Assembly (NCBI GenBank): GCA_030591565.1
Contig: JAUVAU010000022.1
Location: 1 to 36,220, forward strand
Source of the DNA: Deltaproteobacteria bacterium
GTDB taxonomy: Bacteria > Desulfobacterota > Deferrisomatia > Deferrisomatales > BM512
Length of the DNA stretch: 36,220 nucleotides
Direction: 5' to 3'
In this document: positions 16,905 to 27,178 of the stretch, piece after piece
How the letters are laid out: each line of letters starts with the position of its first letter
How positions within the stretch are numbered: position 1 is the stretch's first letter
Notes under the pieces: model-generated
Databases searched by the model: none
Seen by the model: the letters and a program-made list of their open reading frames with translations, nothing else
Told to the model about the DNA's origin: nothing
Made by a program: the position numbers and the translations under genes

Positions 16905-16972
16905 GACGCATTTGGATTCCAAAGCGTCCCGCTGGTGACTTCAAATTGTGACCCGGCGAGCGGGCGCTTTGG
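16905..16972 (-). promoter_or_regulatory. Mutually exclusive hairpins between metK and icd
   Basis: Right after the metK stop, minus-strand RNA can form hairpin A: CCAAAGCG (16972-16965) plus CCGCT (16963-16959) with AGCGG (16933-16929) plus CGCTTTGG (16926-16919). It can alternatively form hairpin B: GACGCTTTGG (16928-16919) with CCAAA (16915-16911) and GCGTC (16909-16905) around AAT. Both use 16919-16926, so they compete. Hairpin B is followed by a pyrimidine-rich TCGCTTTCTTTCT. The layout looks like an attenuator or processing site in the icd leader. Confidence 0.5.
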
Positions 16973-16974
16973 GT

Positions 16975-18132
16975 CTAGACGCCGACTATTTCGCGTAGTG
17001 CGTCAATCTTGTCAGTGCGCTCCCAGGTAAAATCGGGATCATTGCGTCCAAAGTGGCCGTAGGCAGCCGTCTTCTGGTAGATCGGACGAAGCAGATCGAG
17101 CGACGCGATGATCTCCTTGGGCTTGAGGGGGAAGATCTCTTGCACCGCCTTGGAGATGAGCGCCTGTTCCACCTTGCCGGTGCCGAAGGTGTCGATCATC
17201 ACTGAAACCGGGTCGGCCACGCCGATGGCGTAGGCGAGCTGCACTTCGCACTTGTCGGCAAGCTCTGCCGCGACGATGTTTTTAGCCACATAGCGGGCCA
17301 TGTAGGAGGCCGAGCGGTCAACCTTTGAGGGGTCCTTGCCCGAAAATGCGCCGCCGCCGTGGCTGCCGTGGCCGCCGTAGGTGTCGACGATGATCTTGCG
17401 ACCGGTCAGCCCGCAGTCACCCATGGGGCCGCCGACTACGAAGCGTCCTGTGGGGTTGATGTAGTATTTGGTGTCGGCAGTGAGCAGGCTGGCGGGGATG
17501 ATCGGCTTGATGACCGTCTCCATGATGCCTTCCCTGATCTGCTCCTGGGTCGCGTTCGGGGTGTGCTGGGTGGATATTACCACCGCGTCAACCGAAACGG
17601 GCATGCCATTTTCATAGCGTACCGTCACCTGACTCTTGCCGTCGGGGCGTACAAAGTCAAGCTCGCCGCTTTTTCTCACCGCAGCAAGTTTCGCGGTGAG
17701 CAGATGGGCATAGTGAATGGGCATCGGCATCAACTCGGGGGTCTCGTTGGTAGCGTAGCCGAACATCAGACCCTGGTCGCCGGCGCCCTGCTCGTGGTTG
17801 GAGAATTCATCCACGCCCATGGCGATGTCGGGAGACTGCTTGTCCAGGGAGACCAGCACCGCGCAGGCTTCCCAGTCAAAACCCATCGCGGGGTCGGTGT
17901 AGCCGATCTCGCGGATCGTCTCGCGAACCCTGCTGGCCATGTCCACGTAGCAATCGGTGGTTATTTCGCCTGCGATGATAGCCATGCCGGTGGTGACCAT
18001 GGTTTCACACGCGACCCTTGCCTTGGTGTCATTTTCAAGGATGGCGTCCAGGACCGAATCGGATATCTGGTCGGCAACTTTATCCGGATGCCCTTCCGTC
18101 ACGCTCTCGGATGTAAAAAGGTATTCAGTCAT
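16975..18132 (-). CDS. metK: S-adenosylmethionine synthetase
   Basis: It makes S-adenosylmethionine from methionine and ATP. The 385-residue protein has the family marks: [14 protein letters not shown] with His15 and Asp17, the flexible-loop and signature region [15 protein letters not shown], and the phosphate-binding [16 protein letters not shown]. The length is standard. GGAGG stands ten bases before the ATG. It is 76 bases downstream of ptsI with a possible promoter between them. No SAM riboswitch is evident in that short gap. Confidence 0.98.
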   Translation of the reverse strand: MTEYLFTSESVTEGHPDKVADQISDSVLDAILENDTKARVACETMVTTGMAIIAGEITTDCYVDMASRVRETIREIGYTDPAMGFDWEACAVLVSLDKQSPDIAMGVDEFSNHEQGAGDQGLMFGYATNETPELMPMPIHYAHLLTAKLAAVRKSGELDFVRPDGKSQVTVRYENGMPVSVDAVVISTQHTPNATQEQIREGIMETVIKPIIPASLLTADTKYYINPTGRFVVGGPMGDCGLTGRKIIVDTYGGHGSHGGGAFSGKDPSKVDRSASYMARYVAKNIVAAELADKCEVQLAYAIGVADPVSVMIDTFGTGKVEQALISKAVQEIFPLKPKEIIASLDLLRPIYQKTAAYGHFGRNDPDFTWERTDKIDALREIVGV

Positions 18133-18175
18133 TATTAAAATTCCTCCAGATATTTTTTTTGAAAATCGGACCTAT

Positions 18176-18204
18176 TCAGTACAGGTTTAGAGCCGAAAGG
18201 TCAA
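18176..18204 (-). promoter_or_regulatory. Possible sigma-70-type promoter for metK
   Basis: On the minus strand TTGACC (18204-18199) stands 17 bases from TACTGA (18181-18176), about 45 bases before the metK ATG. The -35 element matches well. The -10 element matches poorly, so this is only a candidate. Confidence 0.3.
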
Positions 18205-18208
18205 GTGC

Positions 18209-20011
<1,803 letters not shown>

Positions 20012-20018
20012 CGTATAA

Positions 20019-20285
20019 TTAGTCCTTCTCCCAAAATCCGTTTCTGATCAGCTCGCCAATTGACTCCATCGCCGCTTCCTCATCTTCTCCGGTAGTGCTA
20101 ATGGACAAGACCGTCCCCTTGGCCGCAGCCAGCATTAATATTCCCATGATCGACTTGGCGTTTACCTCAAGCCCCTCCTTCGAGACAAAGACATCCGCCT
20201 TGAACTTTTGTGCGGCCTGCACAAGCATCGCAGCGGCCCGGGCGTGTAGTCCCAGCGTATTTACTATTTCGAAGTCTTTTTCCAT
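20019..20285 (-). CDS. ptsH: Phosphocarrier protein HPr
   Basis: It carries phosphate between enzyme I and IIA proteins. The 88-residue protein has the phosphorylation site TLGLHARAAAM with His14. It also has a regulatory serine at Ser45 in NAKSIMGILML, the pattern recognised by HPr kinase. HprK is encoded in the same block, so both phosphorylation routes are likely active. ATG 20285 is chosen since it gives the standard HPr start (MEKDFEIVNTLGLHAR); the frame is open further upstream. It lies 19 bases after the IID gene. Confidence 0.96.
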   Translation of the reverse strand: MEKDFEIVNTLGLHARAAAMLVQAAQKFKADVFVSKEGLEVNAKSIMGILMLAAAKGTVLSISTTGEDEEAAMESIGELIRNGFWEKD

Positions 20286-20304
20286 AGTCGACTTGTCTCT
20301 ACAC

Positions 20305-21042
20305 CTAAATTGCTGCAAGCAATATGCAGGTTAGGGCCGATGCCTCCACCAGCCAGATCGGGTCCAGTTCACGTTTTATCACTTGCCCCAGAAGCAAAAT
20401 CGAGGGCAGCACAACTGCTGCGGTCAACAGCTGGGGCACTTGCCACGCTGCCAGCACGCCTGTGGAGCACATCCTGAAAGCGACCCAGCCGAGGATGAAG
20501 GCTCCGACCACCTTTAGCCGTTTGGACCAGAGCAGCAGCCCCGCGTGTTGAACCGACACGACCACGCGTTTGCCGTTTTTAAGCCCCAGGTTGAAGAAAT
20601 AGAGTCTGGAGGCCATTCCAATCAGGCAAAAGGTGAAGGCGAAAACAAAGGGCGCGGCCCAGTAACCCTCCAACACAGCGGCCATCGCCACGAGGATCAG
20701 CAGGGGCTTTAGCGAACCCCAGTAAAAGCTGTCGCCTATGCCGCCAAAGGGCCCCATCAACAGCTGCACTGCCTCGGTGGCCGCCTCGTGATCGTCCTCC
20801 AACTCATAATGCGCCGATGAACCGAGCACCGCCGAGGCCAGGAAGGGGTTGGTGTTGAAGAACTCCATCCTCCGGGACAACTGGGTGGCGCGCTCCCCGT
20901 CATCGGGGAAGCTGTCTCTCAGCACAGGCTCTATTGCGTGGGCATGGCCCAGTGACTGCATTCCATCAAAGCTCCAGGCGGATTGCAGAAAAAGGCTTCT
21001 CAAAAAGACCGTAAGCCTTATCTTTAAGGCCAACCTCTTCAC
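20305..21042 (-). CDS. PTS mannose/fructose/sorbose-family IID membrane component
   Basis: This 245-residue protein forms the membrane channel with IIC. It has the family hallmarks FLRSLFLQSAWSFDGMQ near the N-terminus, FNTNPFLASAVLG, and GPFGGIGDSFYWGSLKPLL, followed by hydrophobic helices. It is shorter than typical enteric IID proteins (about 280). The GTG at 21042 overlaps the IIC stop as GTGA and gives the expected N-terminus (VKRLALKIRLTVFLRS), whereas a longer frame would begin with unlike sequence inside IIC. The sugar is not identifiable. Confidence 0.9.
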   Translation of the reverse strand: MKRLALKIRLTVFLRSLFLQSAWSFDGMQSLGHAHAIEPVLRDSFPDDGERATQLSRRMEFFNTNPFLASAVLGSSAHYELEDDHEAATEAVQLLMGPFGGIGDSFYWGSLKPLLILVAMAAVLEGYWAAPFVFAFTFCLIGMASRLYFFNLGLKNGKRVVVSVQHAGLLLWSKRLKVVGAFILGWVAFRMCSTGVLAAWQVPQLLTAAVVLPSILLLGQVIKRELDPIWLVEASALTCILLAAI

Positions 21043-21767
21043 GAGCCCTTGACCTTGGGCGGCGCGCAACCTAAAAGCGGTGTCAAAAAGCCCAAAACCG
21101 GCCATGCGAACACTCCCGCGCCCACCGCCAGCTTGCTCTTCCGGCCCGGATACCCGCATAGCAACGAAGCGGCTCCGATCACGGGGATGAGCACGGACAA
21201 TAGCTCCATTGCGCCCTCCATCGCACCGGGAGCCGACTTGACGATGGCATTGCCAAGCGACGCATTGAGCACTGCCGCCGCTGCCGCGACCATGATTCCA
21301 GTGGCAAAACACCTAAACAATCCCTTTAATTGTGTATGCCATAGTGTTGATATGTTTCCATTTTTAAGACCATATTTAGCCTGGGAAAAGAGCTCTCCAT
21401 TCTTCTCCTTGACCCTGATTTCGAGATGCCGTCCAAGCCAGCCCCAGGGCAACCCCATCATCACCCCGAAGCTCGCCCTTGCCTCCACAGCCCACCCCGA
21501 GGGTGTGGCCATCGCGGCGACGAGCGCAGCAAGCGCCGCCGCCGTATCGTCGGGGGGCACCGAACCACCCACCGGCAAGCGTGCGAGCCAGATCAACTCC
21601 ACATACATGCCGCAGATCAGGCCGGTGTTAAAATCGCCGACCAGCCAACCGGCAATGGGGGCGGCGCAGATCGGGCGCGAAACCATGGACTGGAGAAAGG
21701 GCCCGCGGTCAAGCGCGAGGACTCCCCCCAACAATGCTATGGTCACAACCAGTCCCCAATCGATCAA
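21039..21767 (-). CDS. PTS mannose/fructose/sorbose-family IIC membrane component
   Basis: This 242-residue polytopic protein probably binds and moves the sugar with IID. Family pattern: LIDWGLVVTIALLGGVLALDR at the start, and PICAAPIAGWLVGDFNTGL and LIWLARLPVGGSVPPDD further on. The TTG at 21767 is chosen because it overlaps the IIB stop (TTGA) and GGGAGG lies 7 bases upstream. A cytoplasmic loop at about 115-150 (VKEKNGELFSQAKYGLKNGN) is coded by unusually A/T-rich DNA at about 21300-21420. It is possibly a recent or relaxed segment. Sugar specificity is unknown. Confidence 0.88.
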   Translation of the reverse strand: MIDWGLVVTIALLGGVLALDRGPFLQSMVSRPICAAPIAGWLVGDFNTGLICGMYVELIWLARLPVGGSVPPDDTAAALAALVAAMATPSGWAVEARASFGVMMGLPWGWLGRHLEIRVKEKNGELFSQAKYGLKNGNISTLWHTQLKGLFRCFATGIMVAAAAAVLNASLGNAIVKSAPGAMEGAMELLSVLIPVIGAASLLCGYPGRKSKLAVGAGVFAWPVLGFLTPLLGCAPPKVKGS

Positions 21768-22282
21768 GCTCGCGCCTCCCTGCCCTTTTTGCAAAAAGCC
21801 ACCACATCGGGGCTGACATCGGAGGGCACCGCCCGTGCCTCCAGCGCTATCGCCCGAGCGGCGAGTTCAAGGAGAATATCCATCTCTCCATCGCTAAGGT
21901 TCACGCTATTGGTGAGCGATGCGCTCTCGGGCTTGGGGTGCAGGTTACCAAGATTTAGACTCTTGGGACTCAACCCGGCGTCACAAGCGAGCTTCACCGC
22001 TTCAATATTGTGGAAGAGCACTATGGTCTTTTTCGACGCGAACTCTCCACGCAGCGCTTCGAGCGCCTTGTCGGTCTCGACGATCTTTATCAGAAGGGCT
22101 TCGCCATAGCTCATCCCTTCGATGATGCAGCGCTTGAAGGAATCGGTAGCCATGTCGTCATCGACGACGAGGATCGCGTCGGCGCCCAGCCTGGGAACCC
22201 ACCCTTCCAACACCTGACCATGTACCAATCTGTTATCGACCCTGTAGAGAACCGGTGGCATCTTATGCGTCAAACCTTCCAT
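21764..22282 (-). CDS. PTS mannose/fructose/sorbose-family IIB component
   Basis: This 172-residue cytoplasmic protein passes phosphate from IIA to the sugar. The active-site motif RVDNRLVHGQVLEGWVP holds the phospho-accepting His21. The rest follows the family fold (ILVVDDDMATDSFKRCIIE). An alternative ATG seven residues in would give MPPVLYRVD, the more usual start, so the first seven residues are uncertain. It is in the order IIA-IIB-IIC-IID, 7 bases after IIA, and translation of IIC begins inside its stop. Confidence 0.93.
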   Translation of the reverse strand: MEGLTHKMPPVLYRVDNRLVHGQVLEGWVPRLGADAILVVDDDMATDSFKRCIIEGMSYGEALLIKIVETDKALEALRGEFASKKTIVLFHNIEAVKLACDAGLSPKSLNLGNLHPKPESASLTNSVNLSDGEMDILLELAARAIALEARAVPSDVSPDVVAFCKKGREARA

Positions 22283-22289
22283 TTCAGCT

Positions 22290-22697
22290 TCATTTGATGG
22301 CGCAAGTAAAATAATCGCTGGCGACCATTATGGTTTTAGCGCCGTAATCTTTTAGAAACTCGGTAAGCTCACCCATCGGCCTCTCCCAGCGCGCGGCTTG
22401 CGCCTTTATGAGGAGGGGCAGGTTTACTCCCGCGACTATCTCCACTCCACCATCGCGCATCAACTCAAGGCTCATGTTGGTGGGGGTCCCGCCAAACATA
22501 TCGGTGAGGATCAAGACCCCATCGCCATCTTCAACGGATGCTATCGCCTCCACCATCGCGCGCCGGATGTCGTCGGGAACATCCTCGTAATTGAACTCCA
22601 CGCTTACGACCCCCTCCATCGGCCCAACGATGCCCTCTGCTGCGCGTATAAGGGCCGGTCCCAGCTCCCTGTGAGCAGCCACTACGATTCCTATCAT
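22290..22697 (-). CDS. PTS mannose-family IIA component
   Basis: This 135-residue cytoplasmic protein accepts phosphate from HPr on His9 (MIGIVVAAHRELG) and donates it to IIB. LTDMFGGTPTNMSLEL is the typical second family motif. Together with IIB, IIC and IID it makes a complete transporter set rather than a regulatory remnant. It lies 14 bases downstream of rapZ. Confidence 0.94.
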   Translation of the reverse strand: MIGIVVAAHRELGPALIRAAEGIVGPMEGVVSVEFNYEDVPDDIRRAMVEAIASVEDGDGVLILTDMFGGTPTNMSLELMRDGGVEIVAGVNLPLLIKAQAARWERPMGELTEFLKDYGAKTIMVASDYFTCAIK

Positions 22698-22711
22698 CTA
22701 CGACCGACCTC

Positions 22712-23569
22712 TCACTTGTCCATGTCCCTGTGCAGGACACTCAGATTATCCGTTACACTGGCCAGCCTGCGGCCCAGCTCCTCCACTATCACCACCGAGC
22801 GGTGTCTGCCCCCGGTACAACCGATGGCGATCGTCAGATAGCGCTTGCCCTCCCTGCGGTACATCGGCACGAGATACTCAAGCAGACTCGCCAACCGGTC
22901 CAGCACTTCACGCGCCTCCTCGGAAGCCAGCACAAACTCGGCCACCTCCCTATCGGTCCCCACCCCCTTTTTCAACTCGGGAACAAAGTAGGGATTTGGA
23001 AGAAAGCGGACATCCATGACCAGATCAGCCTCATTGGGCAACCCGTTGCGATAGCCGAAGCTCACCAGGTTTATCTGTAGATTGGCCTCACCTGTGTCCT
23101 TGGAAAAGTAGCTCCAGAGGGTTTTTTTAAGATCGTGCACGCTCATCTTGGAGGTGTCGATGACCAGATCGGCGCGATCCTTGACCTCAGCCATCATCGT
23201 GATCTCGCAGGCGATCCCCTCGGCGACGCTCATCCCCTTGTCGGCCAGGGGATGCTTTCGCCGCGTCTCGCTAAAGCGGCGCAGCAGCACCTCGTCGTCA
23301 GCCTCGAAAAAGATCACCTCCGTGTGGATGCCCAGCCTCTCGACCTCCTCAAAGGCGCTTTTGGACTGCTCGGCAAACTTTCGCTCACGCGAATCCATCC
23401 CGATGCCCACCTTGTTCACCATCTCGCCGGAAAGCACGGAGAGCTGGACGAATTTAGGCAGCAACACCACCGGCAGATTGTCCACGCAGAAAAACCCTAT
23501 ATCCTCAAGGACCTTGAGGGCAGCGGTCTTCCCGGACCCCGAAAGGCCGGTGACCACGACCAGGCGCAC
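22712..23569 (-). CDS. rapZ: RapZ/YvcJ-family nucleotide-binding protein
   Basis: This is a 285-residue P-loop protein with GLSGSGKT at 8-15 and VDNLPVVLLP. The conserved C-terminal IAIGCTGGRHRSV belongs to the RNA-binding domain. In E. coli RapZ is an RNA adaptor controlling GlmS through small RNAs; outside enterics the role is less clear, though it is often beside hprK and ptsN as here. It starts one base after the hprK stop, so the two are tightly coupled. Confidence 0.95.
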   Translation of the reverse strand: MRLVVVTGLSGSGKTAALKVLEDIGFFCVDNLPVVLLPKFVQLSVLSGEMVNKVGIGMDSRERKFAEQSKSAFEEVERLGIHTEVIFFEADDEVLLRRFSETRRKHPLADKGMSVAEGIACEITMMAEVKDRADLVIDTSKMSVHDLKKTLWSYFSKDTGEANLQINLVSFGYRNGLPNEADLVMDVRFLPNPYFVPELKKGVGTDREVAEFVLASEEAREVLDRLASLLEYLVPMYRREGKRYLTIAIGCTGGRHRSVVIVEELGRRLASVTDNLSVLHRDMDK

Positions 23570-23570
23570 C

Positions 23571-24518
23571 CTATTTATCTTTCCCCTCCTTCAATAACGC
23601 CGATTCAAGCTTTTGAGCCATCTTTATTGCAGAGTTGTGGCCCATCATCTTGAGCATATGATTTCGCGCAGCCACCTCCACCACGGCAGCTATGTTACGG
23701 CCGGGCGCCACGGGAATCCTCAGGTAGGGGACCTCGACATCCATGATCGAGTACATCTGGTCATCCAGCCCCAGCCTGTCATAGCTCTCACCCTCTTCCC
23801 AGAGGACGAGATCGACCACCAGATCAACCGCCTTCTCGGCGCGGATGGCGTTCAGGCCAAAAAGCTCCTGAATATCAATCACCCCAAGGCCGCGTATCTC
23901 CATGTTATATCGGATGATTCCACAACCGCTCCCGATCAGCCTGAAGGGCGGCTTTAGCCACACCCGCACCACATCGTCGGCGACCAGGCGGTAGCCGCGC
24001 AGCACCAGGTCCATTGCGCACTCACTCTTGCCCACCCCGCTTGGGCCGCGCATAAGCACGCCAACGCCCATAATATCCACCAGCACGCCGTGTAAGTGGG
24101 TGTAGATTGCAAGCTTGTTCTCCATAAAGCGCTCGACCCGCTCGATAAGCATGGTCGTCCTGAGCGGTGTGGAGAAGACGGGTGTGTCTGTGCGTTCGGC
24201 CTCCGCAAGGATTATCTCCGGGACATCCAACCCCTTGGTGACGATAAAGCACGCCAGCCCAAGGGAGAAGAGTTTCCGCAGGGGCTCCTCGCGCTTGTCC
24301 TCGGGCAAACTGTCGAGGAACTCCAGCTCGGAGGAGCCAAGCACCTGGACACGCCGCTTTTGAACCTGACCGGTGTATCCGGCCAGGGAGAGACCGGGTT
24401 TCTGGATGCGGTGAGAGCTGATGAGGTTGTCCAGGCCAGCCGAACCCGCACACAGCTTGAGATCCAACCTGAAACCGGTCGCCTCAAGCAGCTCTTTGCA
24501 GGAGAATTCCTGGCTCAA
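23571..24518 (-). CDS. hprK: HPr kinase/phosphorylase
   Basis: It phosphorylates and dephosphorylates the regulatory serine of HPr. The 315-residue protein has an N-terminal regulatory domain (about 1-130), the catalytic histidine region THLHGVLVDIMGVGVL, Walker A GPSGVGKS at 158-165, and the HprK signature MEIRGLGVIDIQELFG. The Ser45 target is intact in the HPr of this block. In Gram-negative bacteria HprK commonly links PTS state to regulation rather than to CcpA. It lies 15 bases after ptsN. Confidence 0.96.
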   Translation of the reverse strand: MSQEFSCKELLEATGFRLDLKLCAGSAGLDNLISSHRIQKPGLSLAGYTGQVQKRRVQVLGSSELEFLDSLPEDKREEPLRKLFSLGLACFIVTKGLDVPEIILAEAERTDTPVFSTPLRTTMLIERVERFMENKLAIYTHLHGVLVDIMGVGVLMRGPSGVGKSECAMDLVLRGYRLVADDVVRVWLKPPFRLIGSGCGIIRYNMEIRGLGVIDIQELFGLNAIRAEKAVDLVVDLVLWEEGESYDRLGLDDQMYSIMDVEVPYLRIPVAPGRNIAAVVEVAARNHMLKMMGHNSAIKMAQKLESALLKEGKDK

Positions 24519-24533
24519 AGTATCACCTGCCTA

Positions 24534-24995
24534 CTAATACTTTTCATCTTCGGCGGTGATCTTGTCGAAGAGTTCATCGGCTGAGGCGCACTGAAGCAGT
24601 TCCCCTCGGAACGCTCGCGCCTTCAAGAGTCGCGAGATGCGCGCCAACACCTTGAGATGGGTGCTTGCCGAATTTTCGGGGGCGAGTAAAAGAAAGAAGA
24701 TGTGGACCGGCGCGCCGTCCATGGAGTCGAAGCTGACGCCCGCTTTGCTTCGGCCAAATACGGCTACCACCGTATCGAGTTCGGCCAATTTGCCGTGGGG
24801 AATGGCTATGCCCTCCCCTATTCCGGTCGAGCCGAGCCGTTCGCGCTCCAGGAGGACATCGACGGCCTTCTTGGAGTCGGTGATAATACCATTCTTTTCA
24901 AGGACTTCAGTCATCTCCGCCAAGGCGTCGGACTTCTCGACCGACCTCAACTCGGAGACCATCCATTCCCTTTTCAGGAAGTCAACAACCTTCAT
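24534..24995 (-). CDS. ptsN: PTS IIA-like nitrogen regulatory protein PtsN
   Basis: This is a 153-residue EIIA-Ntr protein. The phospho-accepting His67 lies in GEGIAIPHGKL, and the family core continues with FFLLLAPENSASTHLKVLARIS. It receives phosphate from a phosphocarrier and acts as a regulator instead of a transporter. No dedicated NPr or PtsP gene is in the window, so the single HPr and EI downstream may feed it. The 78 bases between it and hpf hold GGCCC/GGGCC-type GC-rich inverted sequences and no gene. Confidence 0.95.
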   Translation of the reverse strand: MKVVDFLKREWMVSELRSVEKSDALAEMTEVLEKNGIITDSKKAVDVLLERERLGSTGIGEGIAIPHGKLAELDTVVAVFGRSKAGVSFDSMDGAPVHIFFLLLAPENSASTHLKVLARISRLLKARAFRGELLQCASADELFDKITAEDEKY

Positions 24996-25073
24996 AGATT
25001 CACTCGCAGAGCCCGGCCCCGGCGGGCCGATGCTTGTTTGGGTTCAACAGGACCGGCCCCAGGGGGGCAGTGG

Positions 25074-25616
25074 TTATTCAGGTTCGATCAGGCCATAGTT
25101 GCCGTCTTCGCGTTTGTATACAACCTTCACCTTGTCATCCTCATCGGTGAAGACGAGGAAATCCTTGTGGGTGAGGTCTATCTCCATAACGGCCTCGTCG
25201 ATGGACTTGTGGTGGGCCGTGTAGTGCTCGGTTTGGAGGATCAGGGGAGATTTTTCCTCTGTGAAGCTTTCGTAAGCGTAGACCTGTTCTTTGAGGGAGC
25301 GGCGCTCACGGTTGTTCTTGGGTTTGTGACGCTTGACCTTTTCCTTGTGCCTGCCCAGCTGGCGCTCGATCTTGGAGACCACCGCGTCTATGCAACTGTG
25401 GAAATCGCCGCCCTCGTATTTGGCGTTCATTCTCAGACCATTGGCGGAAAGGGTGAGTTCGGCCATGTATCGTACGTTTTCCTTTTCCTGTAGCAAAACG
25501 GCATGGCCCTCAACCGCGCCGTCAAAGTACTTATTGAGGCGGTTGGCTTTCTCGAAAAAGTAGTCTTTGAGTGAGTCGGACGGATCCACGTGACGAAAGG
25601 TGATGTCAATGTGCAT
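25074..25616 (-). CDS. hpf: Long-form ribosome hibernation promoting factor
   Basis: It binds the 30S decoding site and makes 100S ribosome dimers in slow growth. The 180-residue length and two-domain layout mark the long form. The N-terminal S30AE domain is at about 1-100. A charged linker follows (KEKVKRHKPKNNRERRS), then a C-terminal dimerisation domain (about 125-180, with KSIDEAVMEIDLTHKDFLVF). AGGAGG 6 bases upstream is an excellent ribosome site. The gene follows rpoN across a 121-base leader containing two hairpins. Confidence 0.96.
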   Translation of the reverse strand: MHIDITFRHVDPSDSLKDYFFEKANRLNKYFDGAVEGHAVLLQEKENVRYMAELTLSANGLRMNAKYEGGDFHSCIDAVVSKIERQLGRHKEKVKRHKPKNNRERRSLKEQVYAYESFTEEKSPLILQTEHYTAHHKSIDEAVMEIDLTHKDFLVFTDEDDKVKVVYKREDGNYGLIEPE

Positions 25617-25638
25617 TTAGTACCTCCTATCAGTTAAC

Positions 25639-25659
25639 CCGGTAACCGTAAGTTACCGG
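25639..25659 (-). promoter_or_regulatory. Perfect hairpin in the hpf leader
   Basis: CCGGTAAC (25639-25646) and GTTACCGG (25652-25659) form an 8-bp perfect stem with a 5-base loop, centred 33 bases upstream of the hpf ATG. It has no T tract, so it is more likely a regulatory or RNA-stabilising structure, or an operator, than a terminator. Confidence 0.45.
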
Positions 25660-25688
25660 CTCCAAAACGAAACGGCGAAGCTATCAAA

Positions 25689-25714
25689 GGGTCCGATGTG
25701 TGTCAATCGGCCCT
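25689..25714 (-). terminator. Possible terminator after rpoN
   Basis: On the minus strand the region after the rpoN stop folds as ATCGG/CCGAT, extended by GGG-type pairing across one mismatch, and is followed by TTTGAT. The T run is short, so read-through into hpf is likely. Confidence 0.4.
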
Positions 25715-25737
25715 ACCAAGAGTATGCCTCAACTTTA

Positions 25738-27171
25738 CTAAAAAAACGACTTTCTGCTTGAAGAAGGTAATATTCCGAGCTGTTCACGATACTTGCTCAC
25801 CGTGCGCCGGGCGATCTTCAAGGAAAATTCTTCGGCCAAAACTTTCGCAATCTGTATGTCGCTCATGGGTTTTTGGGGATCTTCCTTTGAGACGACCTCT
25901 TTTATGCGAGCCTTGACGCTACGGCTCGCCAGATCGGAGCCATCCGCACGCCTGATGGCGCTGGAGAAGAAATATTTCAGCTCGAAGATGCCCTGCGGGG
26001 TGTGCATATACTTTGCGGTGGTCACGCGGCTAACGGTAGATTCATGCATTTCTATTTCCTCTGCCACGTCTTTCAGTATCAGGGGCCGCAGATGGTTCTC
26101 ACCGTTGAGGAAAAAATCCCTCTGAAAATGCACAATCGACTTCGCCGTCTTCAACAGTGTCTGCTGGCGCTGGTTGATCGACTTGATCAGCCAGATCGCG
26201 GCCTGCATCCTCTCCTGAATATAGCCCTTGGCTTCCTTGCCATCTTCGGTATCGTTGGACAAAAGTGAACGGTAGTAGGGCGAAACCCGCAAGCGGGGCA
26301 GCCCTTCGTCGTTCAAGGTGACGATGAACTCATCCCCCCGGCGCTCCACGAAGACGTCGGGCAGGACGTAGTCGACCCTGAGCGAGGAAAACCCCCTGCC
26401 CGGTCTGGGCTCGAAGGTGGACACCCTCTGGGCGGCCTCCACAACCTGATCGAAGGTGATGTCCAGCCTTCGCGCCAGCTTCTTGTAGCTCTTGGTCTCA
26501 AGCAAATCCAGCCCATGCTCGATCACCGCCAACACGACCGGGCTGTCCTGCGCCTCCACCGCCTGACAGAGCAGACATTCTTTCAGGTCACGCGCGCCGA
26601 CGCCGGTGGGCTCAAACTGCTGGACGACATCAAGCACGTCCTTGATGACCTCTGCCGGGGCGCCGCTCAGCTGGAACAGCTCCTCAGTAGTAGCCTTCAG
26701 GTAACCGTTCTCGTCGATATTGCCGATGATCGCCTCGCCCACCAGCATCTCGTTCTCATCGAGCGGACAGACGCGCAGCTGCCACAACAGATGATCCTGC
26801 AGGGTGGCGTCGGGGGAGACGATATTCTCGTAGGATTGGTTGTCTTCGGGAATTTCAAGGGGTCGGTCGGAGGGGGGGGGCGAATCGTAGTGATTTAAGT
26901 ACTGGTCCCAGTCTATCTGCTGTTCTGCGGCGCTCTCCTTGCCCTGGTCAGCTGGTTCTTCGGGCTGGGGAGGCTGCGCCTCTTCTTCGCCCCCGTCGGT
27001 GGACTCCTCTTCGAGCAGAGGGTTCTCCACCATCTCCTCCTGCACGCGTTCCACAAGCTCCATCCTGGTCATCTGAAGGAGCTTGATCGCCTGCTGGAGC
27101 TGCGGCGTCATAACCAGTTCCTGCGTCAGACGCAGGTCCTGGGTCAGGTTTTGTTGTATTCCAAGGACCAT
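25738..27171 (-). CDS. rpoN: RNA polymerase sigma-54 factor
   Basis: This is a 477-residue alternative sigma factor that needs enhancer-binding activators. Region I is Gln/Leu rich (MTPQLQQAIKLLQMTRMEL), then an acidic region II (about 50-110), the core-binding domain, and the C-terminal DNA-binding domain with the RpoN box ARRTVSKYRE at 454-463. It lies 7 bases after lptB, as in many proteobacteria. No clear -24/-12 promoter was found in this window, so its targets here are unknown. Confidence 0.97.
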   Translation of the reverse strand: MVLGIQQNLTQDLRLTQELVMTPQLQQAIKLLQMTRMELVERVQEEMVENPLLEEESTDGGEEEAQPPQPEEPADQGKESAAEQQIDWDQYLNHYDSPPPSDRPLEIPEDNQSYENIVSPDATLQDHLLWQLRVCPLDENEMLVGEAIIGNIDENGYLKATTEELFQLSGAPAEVIKDVLDVVQQFEPTGVGARDLKECLLCQAVEAQDSPVVLAVIEHGLDLLETKSYKKLARRLDITFDQVVEAAQRVSTFEPRPGRGFSSLRVDYVLPDVFVERRGDEFIVTLNDEGLPRLRVSPYYRSLLSNDTEDGKEAKGYIQERMQAAIWLIKSINQRQQTLLKTAKSIVHFQRDFFLNGENHLRPLILKDVAEEIEMHESTVSRVTTAKYMHTPQGIFELKYFFSSAIRRADGSDLASRSVKARIKEVVSKEDPQKPMSDIQIAKVLAEEFSLKIARRTVSKYREQLGILPSSSRKSFF

Positions 27172-27178
27172 TTATGAG

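Noticed and set aside
18133-18208. SAM riboswitch before metK
   Set aside because: The gap is only 76 bases and lacks the conserved stems and K-turn of known SAM riboswitches.
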